A stretch of DNA of 64,000 nucleotides from Candidatus Pantoea formicae (GCF_011752625.1 NZ_VWXD01000004.1:434001-498000), one strand, 5' to 3'; shown: positions 42,243 through 53,371, counted from the stretch's first letter. The notes: a model not told the origin generated them from the sequence alone. A program made the numbers and translations.

Positions 42243-43613
42243 ATGAAAAAACAAGCAAGACTGTTAAGCGCATTAGCCTTGAGCATTGGAATGGGTCTGG
42301 CCGCCGCGCCAGGCGCAATGGCCACGTTGCCTGCACAGGTTCAGGGACAAGCGCTGCCGAGTCTGGCACCGATGCTGGAAAAAGTGCTGCCCGCAGTGGT
42401 CAGCGTGCATGTAGAAGGCACTGACAGCGGTCAGCAAGCTCAGGACATTCCTGAGCCACTGAAACGCTTCTTCGGCCAGGCACCGGGACAATCCCAACCG
42501 CAGCCGTTTGAAGGCTTGGGTTCAGGCGTAATCATTGATGCCGCCAAAGGCTATGTTCTCACCAACAATCACGTGGTGAATGGCGCAGACAAAATTAGCG
42601 TCCAGCTCAGCGATGGCAATGAATATGATGCCAAACTGATCGGTCACGATGAGCAAACCGATATCGCCCTGATTCAAGTGGAAGGGGCAAAAAACCTGAC
42701 GCAGATAAAAATCGCCGATTCTGACTCACTCAAAGTCGGTGATTTTGCCGTGGCTATCGGCAACCCATTTGGTTTGGGCCAAACCGCCACCTCGGGCATT
42801 ATTTCGGCCCTCGGCCGCAGTGGCTTGAATCTGGAAGGTCTGGAAAACTTTATCCAAACCGATGCAGCCATTAACCGTGGAAACTCCGGTGGTGCTTTGG
42901 TGAACCTGAATGGTGAGCTGATTGGCATCAACACCGCGATTCTGGCGTCCAGCGGTGGCAACATCGGTATCGGCTTTGCCATCCCAAGCAACATGGCCAT
43001 CAACCTCGCTCAGCAGCTGATTCAGTCTGGCGAAGTGAAGCGCGGGCAGCTTGGCATTAAAGGCACGGAAATGACGGCCGATATTGCCAAAGCGTTTAAT
43101 GTCGATGCGCAGCGTGGAGCCTTTGTTTCTGAAGTACTGCCTAACTCGGCGGCGCAGAAAGCGGGCATCAAAGCGGGCGATATCATCACCTCCATTAATG
43201 ACAAAGCGATCACCAGCTTTGCCGAACTGCGCGTGAAAGTGGGCACCACCCCGCCGGGCCAGCAGGTGAAAATTGGTCTGCTGCGTGAAGGCAAACCGGT
43301 TACCGTGACCGTCACGCTGGAACAGAGTGCGCAGACGACCGCGAGTGCTCAGTTGATGTCTCCGGCGTTACAAGGTGCAACGCTGAGCGATGGCGCGGCT
43401 AAGAGCGGCGATAAAGGCGTAAAAGTCGATGCCATCGAAAAAGGCACCCCGGCTGAGCAAGCTGGCTTGCAGAAAGATGATGTGATTGTCGGTGTGAACC
43501 GCGATCGCGTGACCTCACTGGCTGAAATGCGTAAAGCGCTGGAAGGTAAACCACCGGTGCTGGCACTGAATGTTGTGCGTGGTGACGAGAGCATTTACCT
43601 GCTTATGCGATAA
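42243..43613 (+). CDS. degQ: DegQ, periplasmic serine protease
   Basis: A 456-residue HtrA-family protease/chaperone with a signal peptide ending near 'APGAMA-TLPAQ'. The catalytic triad is His110 ('LTNNHVVNG'), Asp140 ('EQTDIALIQ') and Ser215 ('NRGNSGGAL'). Two PDZ domains follow (about 255-345 and 365-450). It degrades or refolds misfolded periplasmic proteins. The ATG at 42243 starts a normal signal peptide. It lies upstream of degS, as in E. coli (DegQ 455). Confidence 0.96.
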   Translation: MKKQARLLSALALSIGMGLAAAPGAMATLPAQVQGQALPSLAPMLEKVLPAVVSVHVEGTDSGQQAQDIPEPLKRFFGQAPGQSQPQPFEGLGSGVIIDAAKGYVLTNNHVVNGADKISVQLSDGNEYDAKLIGHDEQTDIALIQVEGAKNLTQIKIADSDSLKVGDFAVAIGNPFGLGQTATSGIISALGRSGLNLEGLENFIQTDAAINRGNSGGALVNLNGELIGINTAILASSGGNIGIGFAIPSNMAINLAQQLIQSGEVKRGQLGIKGTEMTADIAKAFNVDAQRGAFVSEVLPNSAAQKAGIKAGDIITSINDKAITSFAELRVKVGTTPPGQQVKIGLLREGKPVTVTVTLEQSAQTTASAQLMSPALQGATLSDGAAKSGDKGVKVDAIEKGTPAEQAGLQKDDVIVGVNRDRVTSLAEMRKALEGKPPVLALNVVRGDESIYLLMR

Positions 43614-43624
43614 TCCTCGCAACT

Positions 43625-43653
43625 GGCGGACAAGCAGGTGTTTGTCCGCCTTT
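43625..43653 (+). terminator. Hairpin between degQ and degS
   Basis: Stem GGCGGACAA / TTGTCCGCC with an eight-base loop and a TTTCTC tail, 11 bases after degQ. Termination is likely partial. Confidence 0.65.
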
Positions 43654-43699
43654 CTCATGTTATTCTGCCCTGCGATCCCACCTTTCCTGAAATAACACC

Positions 43700-44782
43700 A
43701 TGTTTCTTAAACTTTTGCGTTCTGTGGTGATGGGCTTGATCGTAGCGGGCCTGCTGCTTGTTGCGATTCCTGCGCTGCGTATGGGCAGCAACGTCACCTT
43801 TGATCATGATGACAGCGATAATGAATCACCCGTGAGCTTCAATCAGGGGGTGCGTCGTGCTGTGCCTGCGGTGGTTAACGTGTATAACCGCAGCGCCCAT
43901 GGCAACAACAATCGCGGTATCACCACGCTGGGCTCTGGCGTGATCATGAACGTGAAAGGCTACATCCTTACCAATAAGCACGTCATCAACAATGCCGATC
44001 AGATTATCGTCGCGTTGCAGGATGGTCGTTTCTTCGAAGCCACGTTAGTGGGTTCAGATGCGATGACAGACCTTGCCGTGCTGAAAATCAGTGCCACTAA
44101 CCTGCCCGTCATTCCTATCAACGCCAAACGCATTGCCCACATTGGTGATGTCGTCATGGCGATTGGCAACCCCTACAACCTGGGTCAGACCGTCACACAG
44201 GGCATTATCAGCGCCACTGGACGTGTTGGCCTGAGTTCTTCAGGTAGGCAGAACTTCCTGCAAACCGATGCATCCATCAATCAGGGTAACTCGGGTGGCG
44301 CACTGATTAACTCGCTCGGCGAACTCATGGGCATCAACACCCTGACGTTTGATAAAAGCAATGATGGCGAAACGCCAGAAGGGATTGGCTTCGCTATTCC
44401 TACCGCGCTGGCAACCAAAATCATGGATAAGCTGATTCGTGATGGCCGGGTCATTCGTGGCTATATTGGCATTACCGGGCGTGAGTTGCCCCCACTGCAT
44501 GGTCAAGGCAGCAATCTTGATCGCGTGCAGGGCATTATTGTCAGTGAGGTCTCACCCGGCGGTCCGGCGGACAGAGCGGGTATTCAGGCCAATGATGTAC
44601 TGTTGCAGGTAAATGGTAAACCTGCGCTGTCGGCACAGGAAACCATGGACCAGGTGGCAGAAATACGCCCAGGTTCAGTGATTCAGGTACAGGTATTACG
44701 TAACGAACAGAAAATGATGTTGCCTGTCACGATCCAAGAATTCCCGGAAGCCCAGGCGGCAGCGCCGACGACGTCACAGTAG
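43700..44782 (+). CDS. degS: DegS, inner-membrane serine protease of the sigma-E pathway
   Basis: A 360-residue membrane-anchored HtrA protease that cleaves RseA when its PDZ domain senses unfolded porin C-termini. One N-terminal helix (about 5-27) is visible; the triad is His94 ('LTNKHVINN'), Asp124 ('AMTDLAVLK') and Ser198 ('NQGNSGGAL'). A single PDZ domain spans about 255-345. The C-terminus is a short variable tail rich in Ala and Thr. In E. coli mdh comes next; here epmA does, marking a synteny break. Confidence 0.97.
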   Translation: MFLKLLRSVVMGLIVAGLLLVAIPALRMGSNVTFDHDDSDNESPVSFNQGVRRAVPAVVNVYNRSAHGNNNRGITTLGSGVIMNVKGYILTNKHVINNADQIIVALQDGRFFEATLVGSDAMTDLAVLKISATNLPVIPINAKRIAHIGDVVMAIGNPYNLGQTVTQGIISATGRVGLSSSGRQNFLQTDASINQGNSGGALINSLGELMGINTLTFDKSNDGETPEGIGFAIPTALATKIMDKLIRDGRVIRGYIGITGRELPPLHGQGSNLDRVQGIIVSEVSPGGPADRAGIQANDVLLQVNGKPALSAQETMDQVAEIRPGSVIQVQVLRNEQKMMLPVTIQEFPEAQAAAPTTSQ

Positions 44783-44794
44783 CCGATTAATGGG

Positions 44795-44832
44795 TAGCGG
44801 CGCGATTCATCACACACTAAATCGCGCCGCTA
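44795..44832. repeat. Long perfect hairpin at the degS/epmA junction
   Basis: TAGCGGCGCGAT (44795-44806) and its exact complement ATCGCGCCGCTA (44821-44832) form a 12-base stem with a 14-base loop, between convergent degS and epmA. There is no clear U-tract, so a bidirectional stop or mRNA 3' stabiliser is possible. Confidence 0.6.
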
Positions 44833-44854
44833 TCGACTGTTTCGGCCAGAGCAA

Positions 44855-45832
44855 TCAGCTACGGTCCACCGGGAAGGCAATCACTTCACTCAATGCATCC
44901 GCTTTCAACGCCAGCATAATCAAACGATCAACACCCAGCGCTACGCCAGAACAGGCAGGCATGCCGTGTGACAGCGCATCCAGCAAATAGGTATCAATCG
45001 GGTGCTGTGGCAAACCACGAGCTGCACGGCGGCGATTATCCTGCTCAAAACGCTGACGCTGTTCACGGCTATCGGTTAACTCACGGAACCCATTCGCCAG
45101 CTCGACGCCTTTGTAATACACCTCAAAGCGCTCAGCAACACGATGGTCCTCGGTGCTGATCTCCGCCAGCGCTGCCTGGCTCGCTGGGAAGTGATAAACG
45201 AAGCACGGCTTATCAATGCCAATTTTGGGCTCAACGCCCAACATGAACAGCAACTGCAGTAGCGTATCGCGGTCTTCTTCACGATTAGCCAGTTCGCTTT
45301 CACCCAGTTTGGCGGCGGCTTCACACAGTTGCGCTTTATCCGCTGACAGAGGGTCCAACTCCAGGTGACGAATAAACGCCTGCTGATACGACAATGACTC
45401 TGCACTGTCGCACTCCAGCACTTGCTGCATCAGGTCATCGACCTCATTCATCAAGCGATACATGTCGTAATGTGGGCGATACCACTCCAGCATGGTGAAT
45501 TCAGGGTTATGGTGACGCCCTGCTTCTTCATTGCGGAAGCAACGACCCATCTGGTAGATCGGGCCACTGCCCGCCGCCAGCAGGCGCTTCATATGGTATT
45601 CCGGGCTGGTCATGAGCCAGAGATCGCGTCCTTCTGCGGCCCCAGGGCCGACGAAACGCGTCTGGAATGGCACCAGATGGATATCCGTGATGGTCGCCTG
45701 GCTCATCGCCGGGGTATCAACCTCCAGTACGCCGCGATCGGCAAAGAAACGCCGAATTTCCGCTAAGATAGCGGCGCGTTTCAACAAATTGGCAATGGGT
45801 GCGCTCGGCTGCCAGCTTGCCGTTTCGCTCAT
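44855..45832 (-). CDS. epmA: EpmA, EF-P-(R)-beta-lysine ligase
   Basis: A 325-residue class II lysyl-tRNA-synthetase-like enzyme without anticodon-binding domain. It attaches (R)-beta-lysine to Lys34 of EF-P. Class II motifs are visible: motif 2 '[21 protein letters not shown]' near 99 and motif 3 '[12 protein letters not shown]' near 297. Its partners efp and epmB lie just upstream, separated only by the entericidin genes. In E. coli frdABCD and others lie between epmA and efp. Length equals E. coli EpmA. Confidence 0.97.
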   Translation of the reverse strand: MSETASWQPSAPIANLLKRAAILAEIRRFFADRGVLEVDTPAMSQATITDIHLVPFQTRFVGPGAAEGRDLWLMTSPEYHMKRLLAAGSGPIYQMGRCFRNEEAGRHHNPEFTMLEWYRPHYDMYRLMNEVDDLMQQVLECDSAESLSYQQAFIRHLELDPLSADKAQLCEAAAKLGESELANREEDRDTLLQLLFMLGVEPKIGIDKPCFVYHFPASQAALAEISTEDHRVAERFEVYYKGVELANGFRELTDSREQRQRFEQDNRRRAARGLPQHPIDTYLLDALSHGMPACSGVALGVDRLIMLALKADALSEVIAFPVDRS

Positions 45833-45962
45833 GTTGGTGACTCCTTATACAGATAAGGGGAAGAAGTCTACCCGTATTGGCTACGGCAAACAACGGCGTT
45901 ACGGGATCGAGGGCGGTGTTGGTGATTTTTCAGGTCGAGGTGCGGGGATCACAACAATAAAT

Positions 45963-45994
45963 CCGGTACGAAACCAGGTTTCGCACCGGTTTTT
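45963..45994. terminator. Hairpin downstream of ecnB
   Basis: Twelve-base stem CCGGTACGAAAC / GTTTCGCACCGG with one wobble mismatch and a CAG loop, directly after the ecnB stop. The T5 tract is on the rightward side; leftward the tail is ATTTATTG, a weaker terminator. Confidence 0.6.
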
Positions 45995-45996
45995 GA

Positions 45997-46137
45997 TTAC
46001 TGTGCGCTGCGCTGAATCGCTTTGCCGCCCGCCTGAACGTCCTCGCCAACACCACGAGTGGTGTTGCAGGCGGTCAAAACAGAAGAAAGCACCAGTACAG
46101 AAAGAATCGCGACAATACTTTTCTTTAACATAGCCAT
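45997..46137 (-). CDS. ecnB: EcnB, entericidin B-like lipoprotein
   Basis: A 46-residue lipoprotein. The N-terminus [20 protein letters not shown] leads to the lipobox 'LTAC', followed by a short mature peptide '[17 protein letters not shown]'. Entericidin B is the bacteriolytic partner in the E. coli ecnAB antidote/toxin locus, expressed in stationary phase under sigma-S. The order efp-ecnA-ecnB on one strand is kept here. An internal ATG two codons downstream (46131) is an equally good start. Confidence 0.88.
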   Translation of the reverse strand: MAMLKKSIVAILSVLVLSSVLTACNTTRGVGEDVQAGGKAIQRSAQ

Positions 46138-46234
46138 ATCCTTGTTGGTTGCAGTAAAAGTACAGCTCTTAAAGCATAGACCTTAAACACAACCTTGCTG
46201 GCTAAGCCGCTGAGAAACGGGGCGTCGTCGTAAT

Positions 46235-46369
46235 TTATTTATCCGCTGCGCGTGAAATGGCACCGCCCAAATGGGAGACGTCTTCACCAAAACCGTGGAA
46301 AGTGTTGCAGGCACTCAAAGCAGAAGAGACCAGCAACGCAAAAACAGCCAATTTCGCCATCTTTTTCAT
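46235..46369 (-). CDS. ecnA: EcnA, entericidin A-like lipoprotein
   Basis: A 44-residue lipoprotein with a signal peptide, MKKMAKLAVFALLVSSALSA, and a lipobox cysteine ('LSAC'), then 'NTFHGFGEDVSHLGGAISR'. Both this and the next gene share the 'G-x-GEDV' entericidin core. By position (between efp and ecnB) it corresponds to EcnA, the antidote in E. coli; from sequence alone A and B types are hard to tell apart. Confidence 0.85.
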   Translation of the reverse strand: MKKMAKLAVFALLVSSALSACNTFHGFGEDVSHLGGAISRAADK

Positions 46370-46424
46370 TATTCTGAACTCAAAGAGAAAAAAGGCGCAT
46401 CGAGTGATGCGCCTGATTTGACGA

Positions 46425-46991
46425 TTATTTTACGCGAGAAACGTATTCGCCAGAGCGGGTGTCAACTTTAACCACTTCGCCAATCTGCACGAACAGTGGA
46501 ACTTTGATCACTGCGCCAGTAGACAGAGTCGCTGGCTTGCCACCGGTACCGGCAGTGTCACCTTTCAGACCTGGGTCAGTTTCGATGACTTCTGCTTCGA
46601 TGAAGTTCGGTGGCTGAACCGCGATGGCTTTATCGTTCCACAGGGTAACGATACAATCAGCGTTGTCTTGCAGCCACTTGGTCACATCGTCCAGCACTTT
46701 AGATTCGATCTGATACTGCTCGAAAGACTCTGGGTGCATGAAGTAGTAGAAGTCGCCGTCGTTGTAAGAGTACTGCAGCGTCATATCACGAACGTCTGCG
46801 CCTTCGGCAGAGTCGGTAGATTTGAAGGTCTTCTCAACGCGAGAACCGGTCAGCAGACGACGCATTTTAACGCGTGCAAATGCCTGGCCTTTACCCGGTT
46901 TAACAAATTCACTGGCTTCGATGGCATACGGCTCGCCTTCGAACATGATTTTAAGACCGGGACGGAAATCGTTGCTAAGATAAGTCGCCAT
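46425..46991 (-). CDS. efp: EF-P, translation elongation factor P
   Basis: A 188-residue factor, the E. coli length, that relieves ribosome stalling at polyproline stretches. The modified Lys34 sits in '[11 protein letters not shown]'. Three beta-barrel domains are present; the C-terminal signature '[23 protein letters not shown]' ends the protein. The ATG at 46991 gives [12 protein letters not shown]; the longer frame to 47039 has no similarity. It is divergent from epmB (41 bases apart), which with epmA modifies it. Confidence 0.98.
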   Translation of the reverse strand: MATYLSNDFRPGLKIMFEGEPYAIEASEFVKPGKGQAFARVKMRRLLTGSRVEKTFKSTDSAEGADVRDMTLQYSYNDGDFYYFMHPESFEQYQIESKVLDDVTKWLQDNADCIVTLWNDKAIAVQPPNFIEAEVIETDPGLKGDTAGTGGKPATLSTGAVIKVPLFVQIGEVVKVDTRSGEYVSRVK

Positions 46992-47032
46992 AAAGGCCCT
47001 CTGTAAATATTGAACTGGTAATAGCCAAAAAA

Positions 47033-48061
47033 ATGGCAAACATTGTAACCCTAAATCCCCCCATCAGAGAAGATTGGTTGCAGCAACTTGCTGATGTTGT
47101 CACCGATCCTACTGAATTACTGCAACTTTTATCTCTCGAACAGCATGCGGATCTGGCTGCAGGCAACGATGCGCGCAAGCTTTTTGCCCTGCGCGTGCCC
47201 CGCGCCTTCATTCAGCGCATGACGCCGGGGGATGCGCAGGACCCACTTTTGCTGCAGGTGTTAACCAGCCGTCAGGAATTTATTGATGCGCCAGGTTACA
47301 GCACCGACCCACTGGATGAGCAAAGTAGCGTGGTGCCGGGTTTACTGCATAAGTATCGAAACCGTGCGTTGCTGCTGGTGAAAGGTGGCTGTGCCGTTAA
47401 CTGCCGCTACTGTTTCCGCCGCCATTTCCCTTATCAGGATAACCAAGGCAATAAACGTAACTGGCAGGCCGCGATTGATTACATCGCTGAACATCCAGAG
47501 CTGGATGAGATCATCTTCTCCGGTGGCGACCCATTGATGGCCAAAGACCATGAGCTGGCGTGGCTGGTCGGCGCGCTGGAGAAAATCCCGCACCTGAAGC
47601 GCCTGCGCATCCATAGCCGTTTGCCCGTGGTGATCCCAGCACGTATTACCGAAGGTTTATGTCAGATTCTGGCGGAAACGCGGCTACAAGTGCTGATGGT
47701 GAGCCATATCAACCATGCACAAGAGATTGACGATGAGCTGCGTTACGGCATGCAGATGCTGAAGCGTGCAGGTGTGACGTTGCTCAACCAGAGCGTGCTG
47801 CTACGCGGCATCAATGATGATGCACAAGCGTTGGCAAACCTCAGTAATGCGTTGTTTGATGCGGGCATACTGCCTTATTACCTGCACGTGCTGGATAAAG
47901 TACAAGGCGCTGCGCACTTCTTCGTTTCAGATAATGAGGCGCGAGCACTGGTACGCCAGTTGTTAACCATGGTCTCGGGTTATATGGTGCCGAAGCTGGC
48001 GCGCGAGATTGGTGGTGAGCCGAGCAAAACGCCGCTGGATTTACAGCTGCGCCAGGAATAA
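47033..48061 (+). CDS. epmB: EpmB, lysine 2,3-aminomutase for EF-P modification
   Basis: A 342-residue radical-SAM enzyme that turns (S)-alpha-lysine into (R)-beta-lysine for EpmA. The CxxxCxxC cluster motif is Cys120, Cys124, Cys127 in '[17 protein letters not shown]'. '[14 protein letters not shown]' near 163 and the PLP-lysine region '[20 protein letters not shown]' near 318 are typical. Length equals E. coli EpmB. It is divergent from efp. Confidence 0.97.
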   Translation: MANIVTLNPPIREDWLQQLADVVTDPTELLQLLSLEQHADLAAGNDARKLFALRVPRAFIQRMTPGDAQDPLLLQVLTSRQEFIDAPGYSTDPLDEQSSVVPGLLHKYRNRALLLVKGGCAVNCRYCFRRHFPYQDNQGNKRNWQAAIDYIAEHPELDEIIFSGGDPLMAKDHELAWLVGALEKIPHLKRLRIHSRLPVVIPARITEGLCQILAETRLQVLMVSHINHAQEIDDELRYGMQMLKRAGVTLLNQSVLLRGINDDAQALANLSNALFDAGILPYYLHVLDKVQGAAHFFVSDNEARALVRQLLTMVSGYMVPKLAREIGGEPSKTPLDLQLRQE

Positions 48062-48086
48062 CCGCCGCGGGAGATATTGCGCCCAC

Positions 48087-48114
48087 AAAAAAAGCCGCAT
48101 CAGCGGCTTTTTTT
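48087..48114. terminator. Bidirectional terminator between epmB and yjeI
   Basis: A7-GCCGC / GCGGC-T7 with an ATCA loop, symmetrical, between two convergent genes. Confidence 0.9.
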
Positions 48115-48131
48115 ATAGGCAGTCAGCGCCA

Positions 48132-48479
48132 TTACGGGCACTTGTACACCTGACCTGACATTTTGCTATCAAGCGGAGCAAAAGCAGACAGTAGGTTCTG
48201 CGTTGGGCTGGTTGCACCGTAAATCACGTTGCCACCCATTTCCGCTGCACGGTTACGCAGGTCATTTGCTGCGCCACGCAGTGAACTGCCTTCGCCGCCT
48301 GAACCACTCAACCAGTTGCTCTGTGAGCCAGTGACATTGCCCAGAAGCTGGCATTGGCTACCAGGCTGTTGGTCAACGAAGGTCACACGTTCGCCGCCAG
48401 AACTCAGTTGATTGGAGCTGCTGCAGCCCGCCAGCAGTAAAGTCCCTACCGCCAGTCCGAGCAAGAGGTTAATCCGCAT
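48132..48479 (-). CDS. yjeI: YjeI, DUF4156 lipoprotein
   Basis: A 115-residue predicted lipoprotein. The signal MRINLLLGLAVGTLLLAGC ends in lipobox 'LAGC'; the mature part begins 'SSSNQLSSGGERVTF'. 'ANDLRNRAAEMGGNVIYG' near residue 77 is the conserved DUF4156 stretch, and a Cys near the C-terminus ('VYKCP') may pair with Cys in 'GSQCQLLG'. Function is unknown. ATG 48479 is chosen over one four codons upstream because it gives a compact signal peptide. Confidence 0.9.
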   Translation of the reverse strand: MRINLLLGLAVGTLLLAGCSSSNQLSSGGERVTFVDQQPGSQCQLLGNVTGSQSNWLSGSGGEGSSLRGAANDLRNRAAEMGGNVIYGATSPTQNLLSAFAPLDSKMSGQVYKCP

Positions 48480-48560
48480 TGTAATCCCCATTTATTATCA
48501 TCAGTGTCGGGCGCCAGCGTAGCAGAAAAGCGCACATTTTTTCTGAACGTTCATTGCCTT

Positions 48561-48685
48561 ATACCCTAAATAGTTCAAGGTGCAGAAAGGCGGCAAGGGC
48601 ATGAATCTCCAAGAGCTTACTCCAGTAAGTGACCGGGGAGAATGCACGCAGCTTTCGCATCTGCAATTTGAAATATGACGGGCAT
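48561..48685. repeat. Miniature palindromic element, 125 bp
   Basis: The ends form about 25-base imperfect inverted repeats: left ATACCCTAAATAGTTCAAGG with TGCAG following; right, read on the opposite strand, ATGCCCGTCATATTTCAAAT with TGCAG following. The centre, near 48623, is the palindrome CTTACT-CC-AGTAAG. It resembles non-coding palindromic repeats I recall from Yersinia, Serratia and Erwiniaceae intergenic regions (with a terminal 'TTGAAGTATGACGGGTAT'-like end). It lies between yjeI and the groEL terminator and encodes nothing. Confidence 0.75.
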
Positions 48686-48741
48686 AAACCCGCAGAGCCG
48701 AAGTATTGCGCTCATACTTATACCTTGTTCGCCACCAAAAG

Positions 48742-48775
48742 AAAAACCCCCGACCGTTTCCGATCGAGGGTTTTT
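48742..48775 (-). terminator. Rho-independent terminator after groEL
   Basis: A5-CCCCCGACCG / CGATCGAGGG-T5 with two G-U wobbles in the leftward RNA and a GAAA tetraloop; 28 bases past the groEL stop. Confidence 0.88.
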
Positions 48776-48802
48776 CATATGACTTAAGCAGTCGGGGGCA
48801 AA

Positions 48803-50467
<1,665 letters not shown>

Positions 50468-50500
50468 TTAAATTCGTTTCGTTCAGTGAATTACGCGTAA

Positions 50501-50794
50501 TTACGCTTCGACAATCGCCAGGATGTCGCTTTCAGAGATGATCAGAACTTCTTCGTTGTCGATCTTCTCAGTTTTGGCACCGTAGCCTTCGCTGAAGATA
50601 ACCAGATCGCCAACTTTCACGTCCAGCGGCTTAACATCGCCGTTTTCCAGGATGCGGCCATTGCCTACAGCCAGAACTTCACCGCGGGTTGATTTGCCAG
50701 CTGCAGAGCCGGTCAGAACGATACCGCCAGCAGATTTAGCTTCAACTTCTTTACGCTTGACGATAACGCGATCGTGCAACGGACGAATTTTCAT
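50501..50794 (-). CDS. groES: GroES, 10-kDa co-chaperonin
   Basis: A 97-residue lid for GroEL, the E. coli length. '[20 protein letters not shown]' opens the protein; the mobile loop '[20 protein letters not shown]' lies near 17-36. The ATG at 50794 has AAAGGAGAG upstream; nine further upstream codons in frame are not part of the family. It is first in groES-groEL. Confidence 0.98.
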   Translation of the reverse strand: MKIRPLHDRVIVKRKEVEAKSAGGIVLTGSAAGKSTRGEVLAVGNGRILENGDVKPLDVKVGDLVIFSEGYGAKTEKIDNEEVLIISESDILAIVEA

Positions 50795-50877
50795 TTGGTA
50801 GCTCTCCTTTGAGAAGTCCAATCATTCAGTTTTTTGGGTTGAACCGGACTGCATGGCTTCCGGCCTCGTGGAGAGAG

Positions 50878-50906
50878 AGATAGGGTCACTAAAAAGGGCT
50901 TTCAAG
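50878..50906 (-). promoter_or_regulatory. Sigma-32-type heat-shock promoter of groES-groEL
   Basis: Read leftward: -35 CTTGAAA (50900-50906), 14-base spacer, -10 CCCTATCT (50878-50885). This fits the sigma-32 pattern CTTGAAA-N11-15-CCCCATNT and resembles the E. coli groE promoter. It places the start of transcription about 75 bases before groES. Confidence 0.85.
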
Positions 50907-50957
50907 GGGCAAAAAATAAAAAATTTTCGTTTTGGTAACCTTTGCCGAAAAAGACAG

Positions 50958-50981
50958 CAAAAAGGCGACTTACGCCGCCTT
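50958..50981 (-). terminator. Probable terminator after fxsA
   Basis: Stem AAGGCG / CGCCTT with an eight-base loop and a U5 tract in the leftward direction, directly past the fxsA stop and upstream of the groE promoter. Confidence 0.6.
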
Positions 50982-50989
50982 GCTCAAAC

Positions 50990-51442
50990 TCAGTGATCTT
51001 TATCGTGGCCAATACGATCCTGATCCTTTCGCTCGTATTCGCCATCCATGGTAAAGCCACTGTCTGGCCCAGCACCGTGGCCGCGCCACACGCGCAAATG
51101 TGGCATCAACTTCAATGTCAGGTGCTTCTGCACCGGTGGTAACAACAGCAGCAAGCCTAAGAAGTCAGTAAAGAACCCCGGCAACAGCAACAGGAAACCA
51201 GAGATGATCAGCGAAACGCTTTTGGTCATCTCCGCTGCTGGGCTTTCGTTACGCGCCAGCTTCTCCTGCATCAGACGAAAGTTCTTCATCCCCTGATTCT
51301 TCACCAGCGACACACCGATGCACGAGGTGAAGATCACCAGCAGCATGGTGAGCAGCACGCCGAGGGCATGTGCAACCTGAATGAAAATTGAGATCTCAAT
51401 CCAGGCCAGAACAAAAAAAATGACGAACGGTATCCAGCGCAC
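50990..51442 (-). CDS. fxsA: FxsA, inner-membrane protein (phage F exclusion suppressor)
   Basis: A 150-residue membrane protein of the FxsA family with three to four hydrophobic segments (about 4-22, 27-45, 77-102). 'GVSLVKNQGMKNFRLMQEKL' and 'ISGFLLLLPGFFTDFLGLLLL' are the conserved regions. In E. coli overexpression relieves exclusion of phage T7 by the F plasmid; the native role is unknown. The C-terminus is charged and His-rich. The position between groES and aspA is conserved. Confidence 0.94.
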   Translation of the reverse strand: MRWIPFVIFFVLAWIEISIFIQVAHALGVLLTMLLVIFTSCIGVSLVKNQGMKNFRLMQEKLARNESPAAEMTKSVSLIISGFLLLLPGFFTDFLGLLLLLPPVQKHLTLKLMPHLRVWRGHGAGPDSGFTMDGEYERKDQDRIGHDKDH

Positions 51443-51817
51443 CGATATCTCCTGTGAGTAGGGCTGTCTCGCTATTTGCCAGACAGCAGAATGGGATGGT
51501 CTGTCAGACCGTATTGATAGAGATGGGCATCTGAGCCGTCGATTTCAACCGATCCTGCCAAATTTTTCCCACTGACTTAAAATTGCGAACTACATCACAT
51601 ATCGTTATTACCGCTGGGCCAGTAAATGCCCGTAAAGTGATCTGTGCACAAACAATTCTGTAACAACAGAATATGATCGTGCCCGCCAGCCCGAAGATGG
51701 ATAATATGTCGGCGCTGGTATTCCACGACAATATAATTGCTTCACCTGCACAGTGATTGTCGCCCGACCATCCCGGTCGCCCGGCAGTGACACCGCAGAA
51801 ATAATAAGAAGGTAATC
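51443..51817. other. Divergent fxsA/aspA regulatory interval
   Basis: About 375 bases with no gene. It contains a good CRP-type site (51584-51599) and presumably the aspA promoter. No other structure was recognised. Confidence 0.6.
51584..51599. promoter_or_regulatory. CRP-type site upstream of aspA
   Basis: TGCGA-ACTACA-TCACA matches the CRP consensus with one mismatch. It lies about 220 bases before aspA. In E. coli aspA is under CRP and FNR control; regulation here is inferred. Confidence 0.5.
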
Positions 51818-53254
51818 ATGGCGAACAACATTCGTATCGAAGAAGACCTGTTAGGCATGCGCGAAGTCCCGGCAGACGCTTACTACGGTGTTCATACTCT
51901 GCGTGCGATTGAGAACTTCTACATTAGTAACAACAAAATCAGTGACATACCGGAGTTTGTCCGCGGTATGGTGATGGTGAAAAAAGCAGCCGCGCTCGCT
52001 AACAAAGAGCTGCAAACAATCCCTCGCAACATCGCAAACACCATTATTCAGGCCTGTGATGAAGTGCTGAATAACGGTAAATGCATGGATCAGTTCCCGG
52101 TTGACGTCTACCAAGGCGGCGCCGGTACCTCGGTTAACATGAACACCAATGAAGTGCTGGCGAACATCGGCCTGGAGCTGATGGGCCACCAGAAAGGTGA
52201 ATACCAGTACCTGAACCCGAACGATCACGTGAACAAGTGTCAGTCCACCAACGACGCTTACCCTACCGGTTTCCGTATCGCGGTTTACGCCTCCATCCTG
52301 AAATTGCTGGATGGCATTAGCCAACTGAGCGAAGGCTTCCAGCGGAAAGCGGTCGAGTTCGAAAATATCCTCAAGATGGGTCGTACCCAGCTGCAGGATG
52401 CGGTGCCGATGACGCTGGGCCAAGAGTTCCACGCGTTTAACGTGCTGCTGAATGAAGAAACCCGCAGCATTCTGCGTACGGCTGAACTGCTGCTGGAAGT
52501 GAACCTGGGCGCAACGGCAATCGGTACCCGTCTCAACACGCCGGATGGCTACCAGCAACTGGCGGTTCAGCGTCTGGCAGAAGTCAGTAATTTGCCAGTG
52601 GTGCCAGCAGAAGACCTGATCGAAGCAACCTCCGACTGCGGTGCTTACGTGATGGTGCACTCAGCGCTGAAACGTCTGGCGGTGAAACTGTCGAAGATCT
52701 GTAACGACCTGCGCCTGCTCTCCTCCGGTCCACGTGCCGGTCTGAACGAAATCAACCTGCCAGAACTGCAGGCCGGTTCGTCAATCATGCCAGCCAAAGT
52801 GAACCCGGTGGTGCCAGAAGTGGTGAACCAGGTGTGCTTCAAGGTTATCGGCAACGACATTACCGTGACTATGGCGTCCGAAGCAGGTCAGCTACAGCTG
52901 AACGTGATGGAGCCGGTAATTGGTCAGGCGCTGTTCGAGTCAATCAGTATCCTGACCAACGCTTGCTACAATCTGCTGGAAAAATGCGTCAACGGCATCA
53001 CGGCTAACAAAGCGGTGTGTGAAGCTTACGTGTTTAACTCTATCGGTATCGTTACTTATCTCAACCCGTATATCGGCCACCACAATGGCGATATCGTCGG
53101 CAAGATTTGTGCGGAAACCGGCAAGAGCGTACGTGAAGTGGTGCTGGAGCGTGGTCTGCTGACCGAAGCAGAACTGGATGACATCTTCTCCATCCAGAAC
53201 CTGATGCATCCGACCTACAAAGCCAAACGCTACACCGACGAAAACGAACAGTAA
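51818..53254 (+). CDS. aspA: AspA, aspartate ammonia-lyase
   Basis: A 478-residue aspartase (E. coli 478) that interconverts aspartate with fumarate and ammonia. '[27 protein letters not shown]' opens the protein; the fumarase/aspartase signature '[15 protein letters not shown]' lies near 324 with the catalytic serine loop; '[18 protein letters not shown]' is near 188. AAGAAGGT precedes the start. It is followed by a terminator and then dcuA, whose product exchanges fumarate, aspartate and succinate. Confidence 0.98.
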   Translation: MANNIRIEEDLLGMREVPADAYYGVHTLRAIENFYISNNKISDIPEFVRGMVMVKKAAALANKELQTIPRNIANTIIQACDEVLNNGKCMDQFPVDVYQGGAGTSVNMNTNEVLANIGLELMGHQKGEYQYLNPNDHVNKCQSTNDAYPTGFRIAVYASILKLLDGISQLSEGFQRKAVEFENILKMGRTQLQDAVPMTLGQEFHAFNVLLNEETRSILRTAELLLEVNLGATAIGTRLNTPDGYQQLAVQRLAEVSNLPVVPAEDLIEATSDCGAYVMVHSALKRLAVKLSKICNDLRLLSSGPRAGLNEINLPELQAGSSIMPAKVNPVVPEVVNQVCFKVIGNDITVTMASEAGQLQLNVMEPVIGQALFESISILTNACYNLLEKCVNGITANKAVCEAYVFNSIGIVTYLNPYIGHHNGDIVGKICAETGKSVREVVLERGLLTEAELDDIFSIQNLMHPTYKAKRYTDENEQ

Positions 53255-53275
53255 TCCGTTCCGGATCAAATCGCC

Positions 53276-53312
53276 AAAAGCACGCTTGTATACAATACGG
53301 CGTGCTTTTTTC
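53276..53312 (+). terminator. Rho-independent terminator after aspA
   Basis: Stem AAAAGCACGC / GCGTGCTTTT with a 14-base loop that holds its own small palindrome (TTGTATACAA), then a T-tract. It lies 22 bases past aspA. Confidence 0.85.
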
Positions 53313-53371
53313 ATTTTGGCGGCTACAACTTTAAGAGTCTGGATTTCCCCCACGGCTCAGGAGTGGAACGA

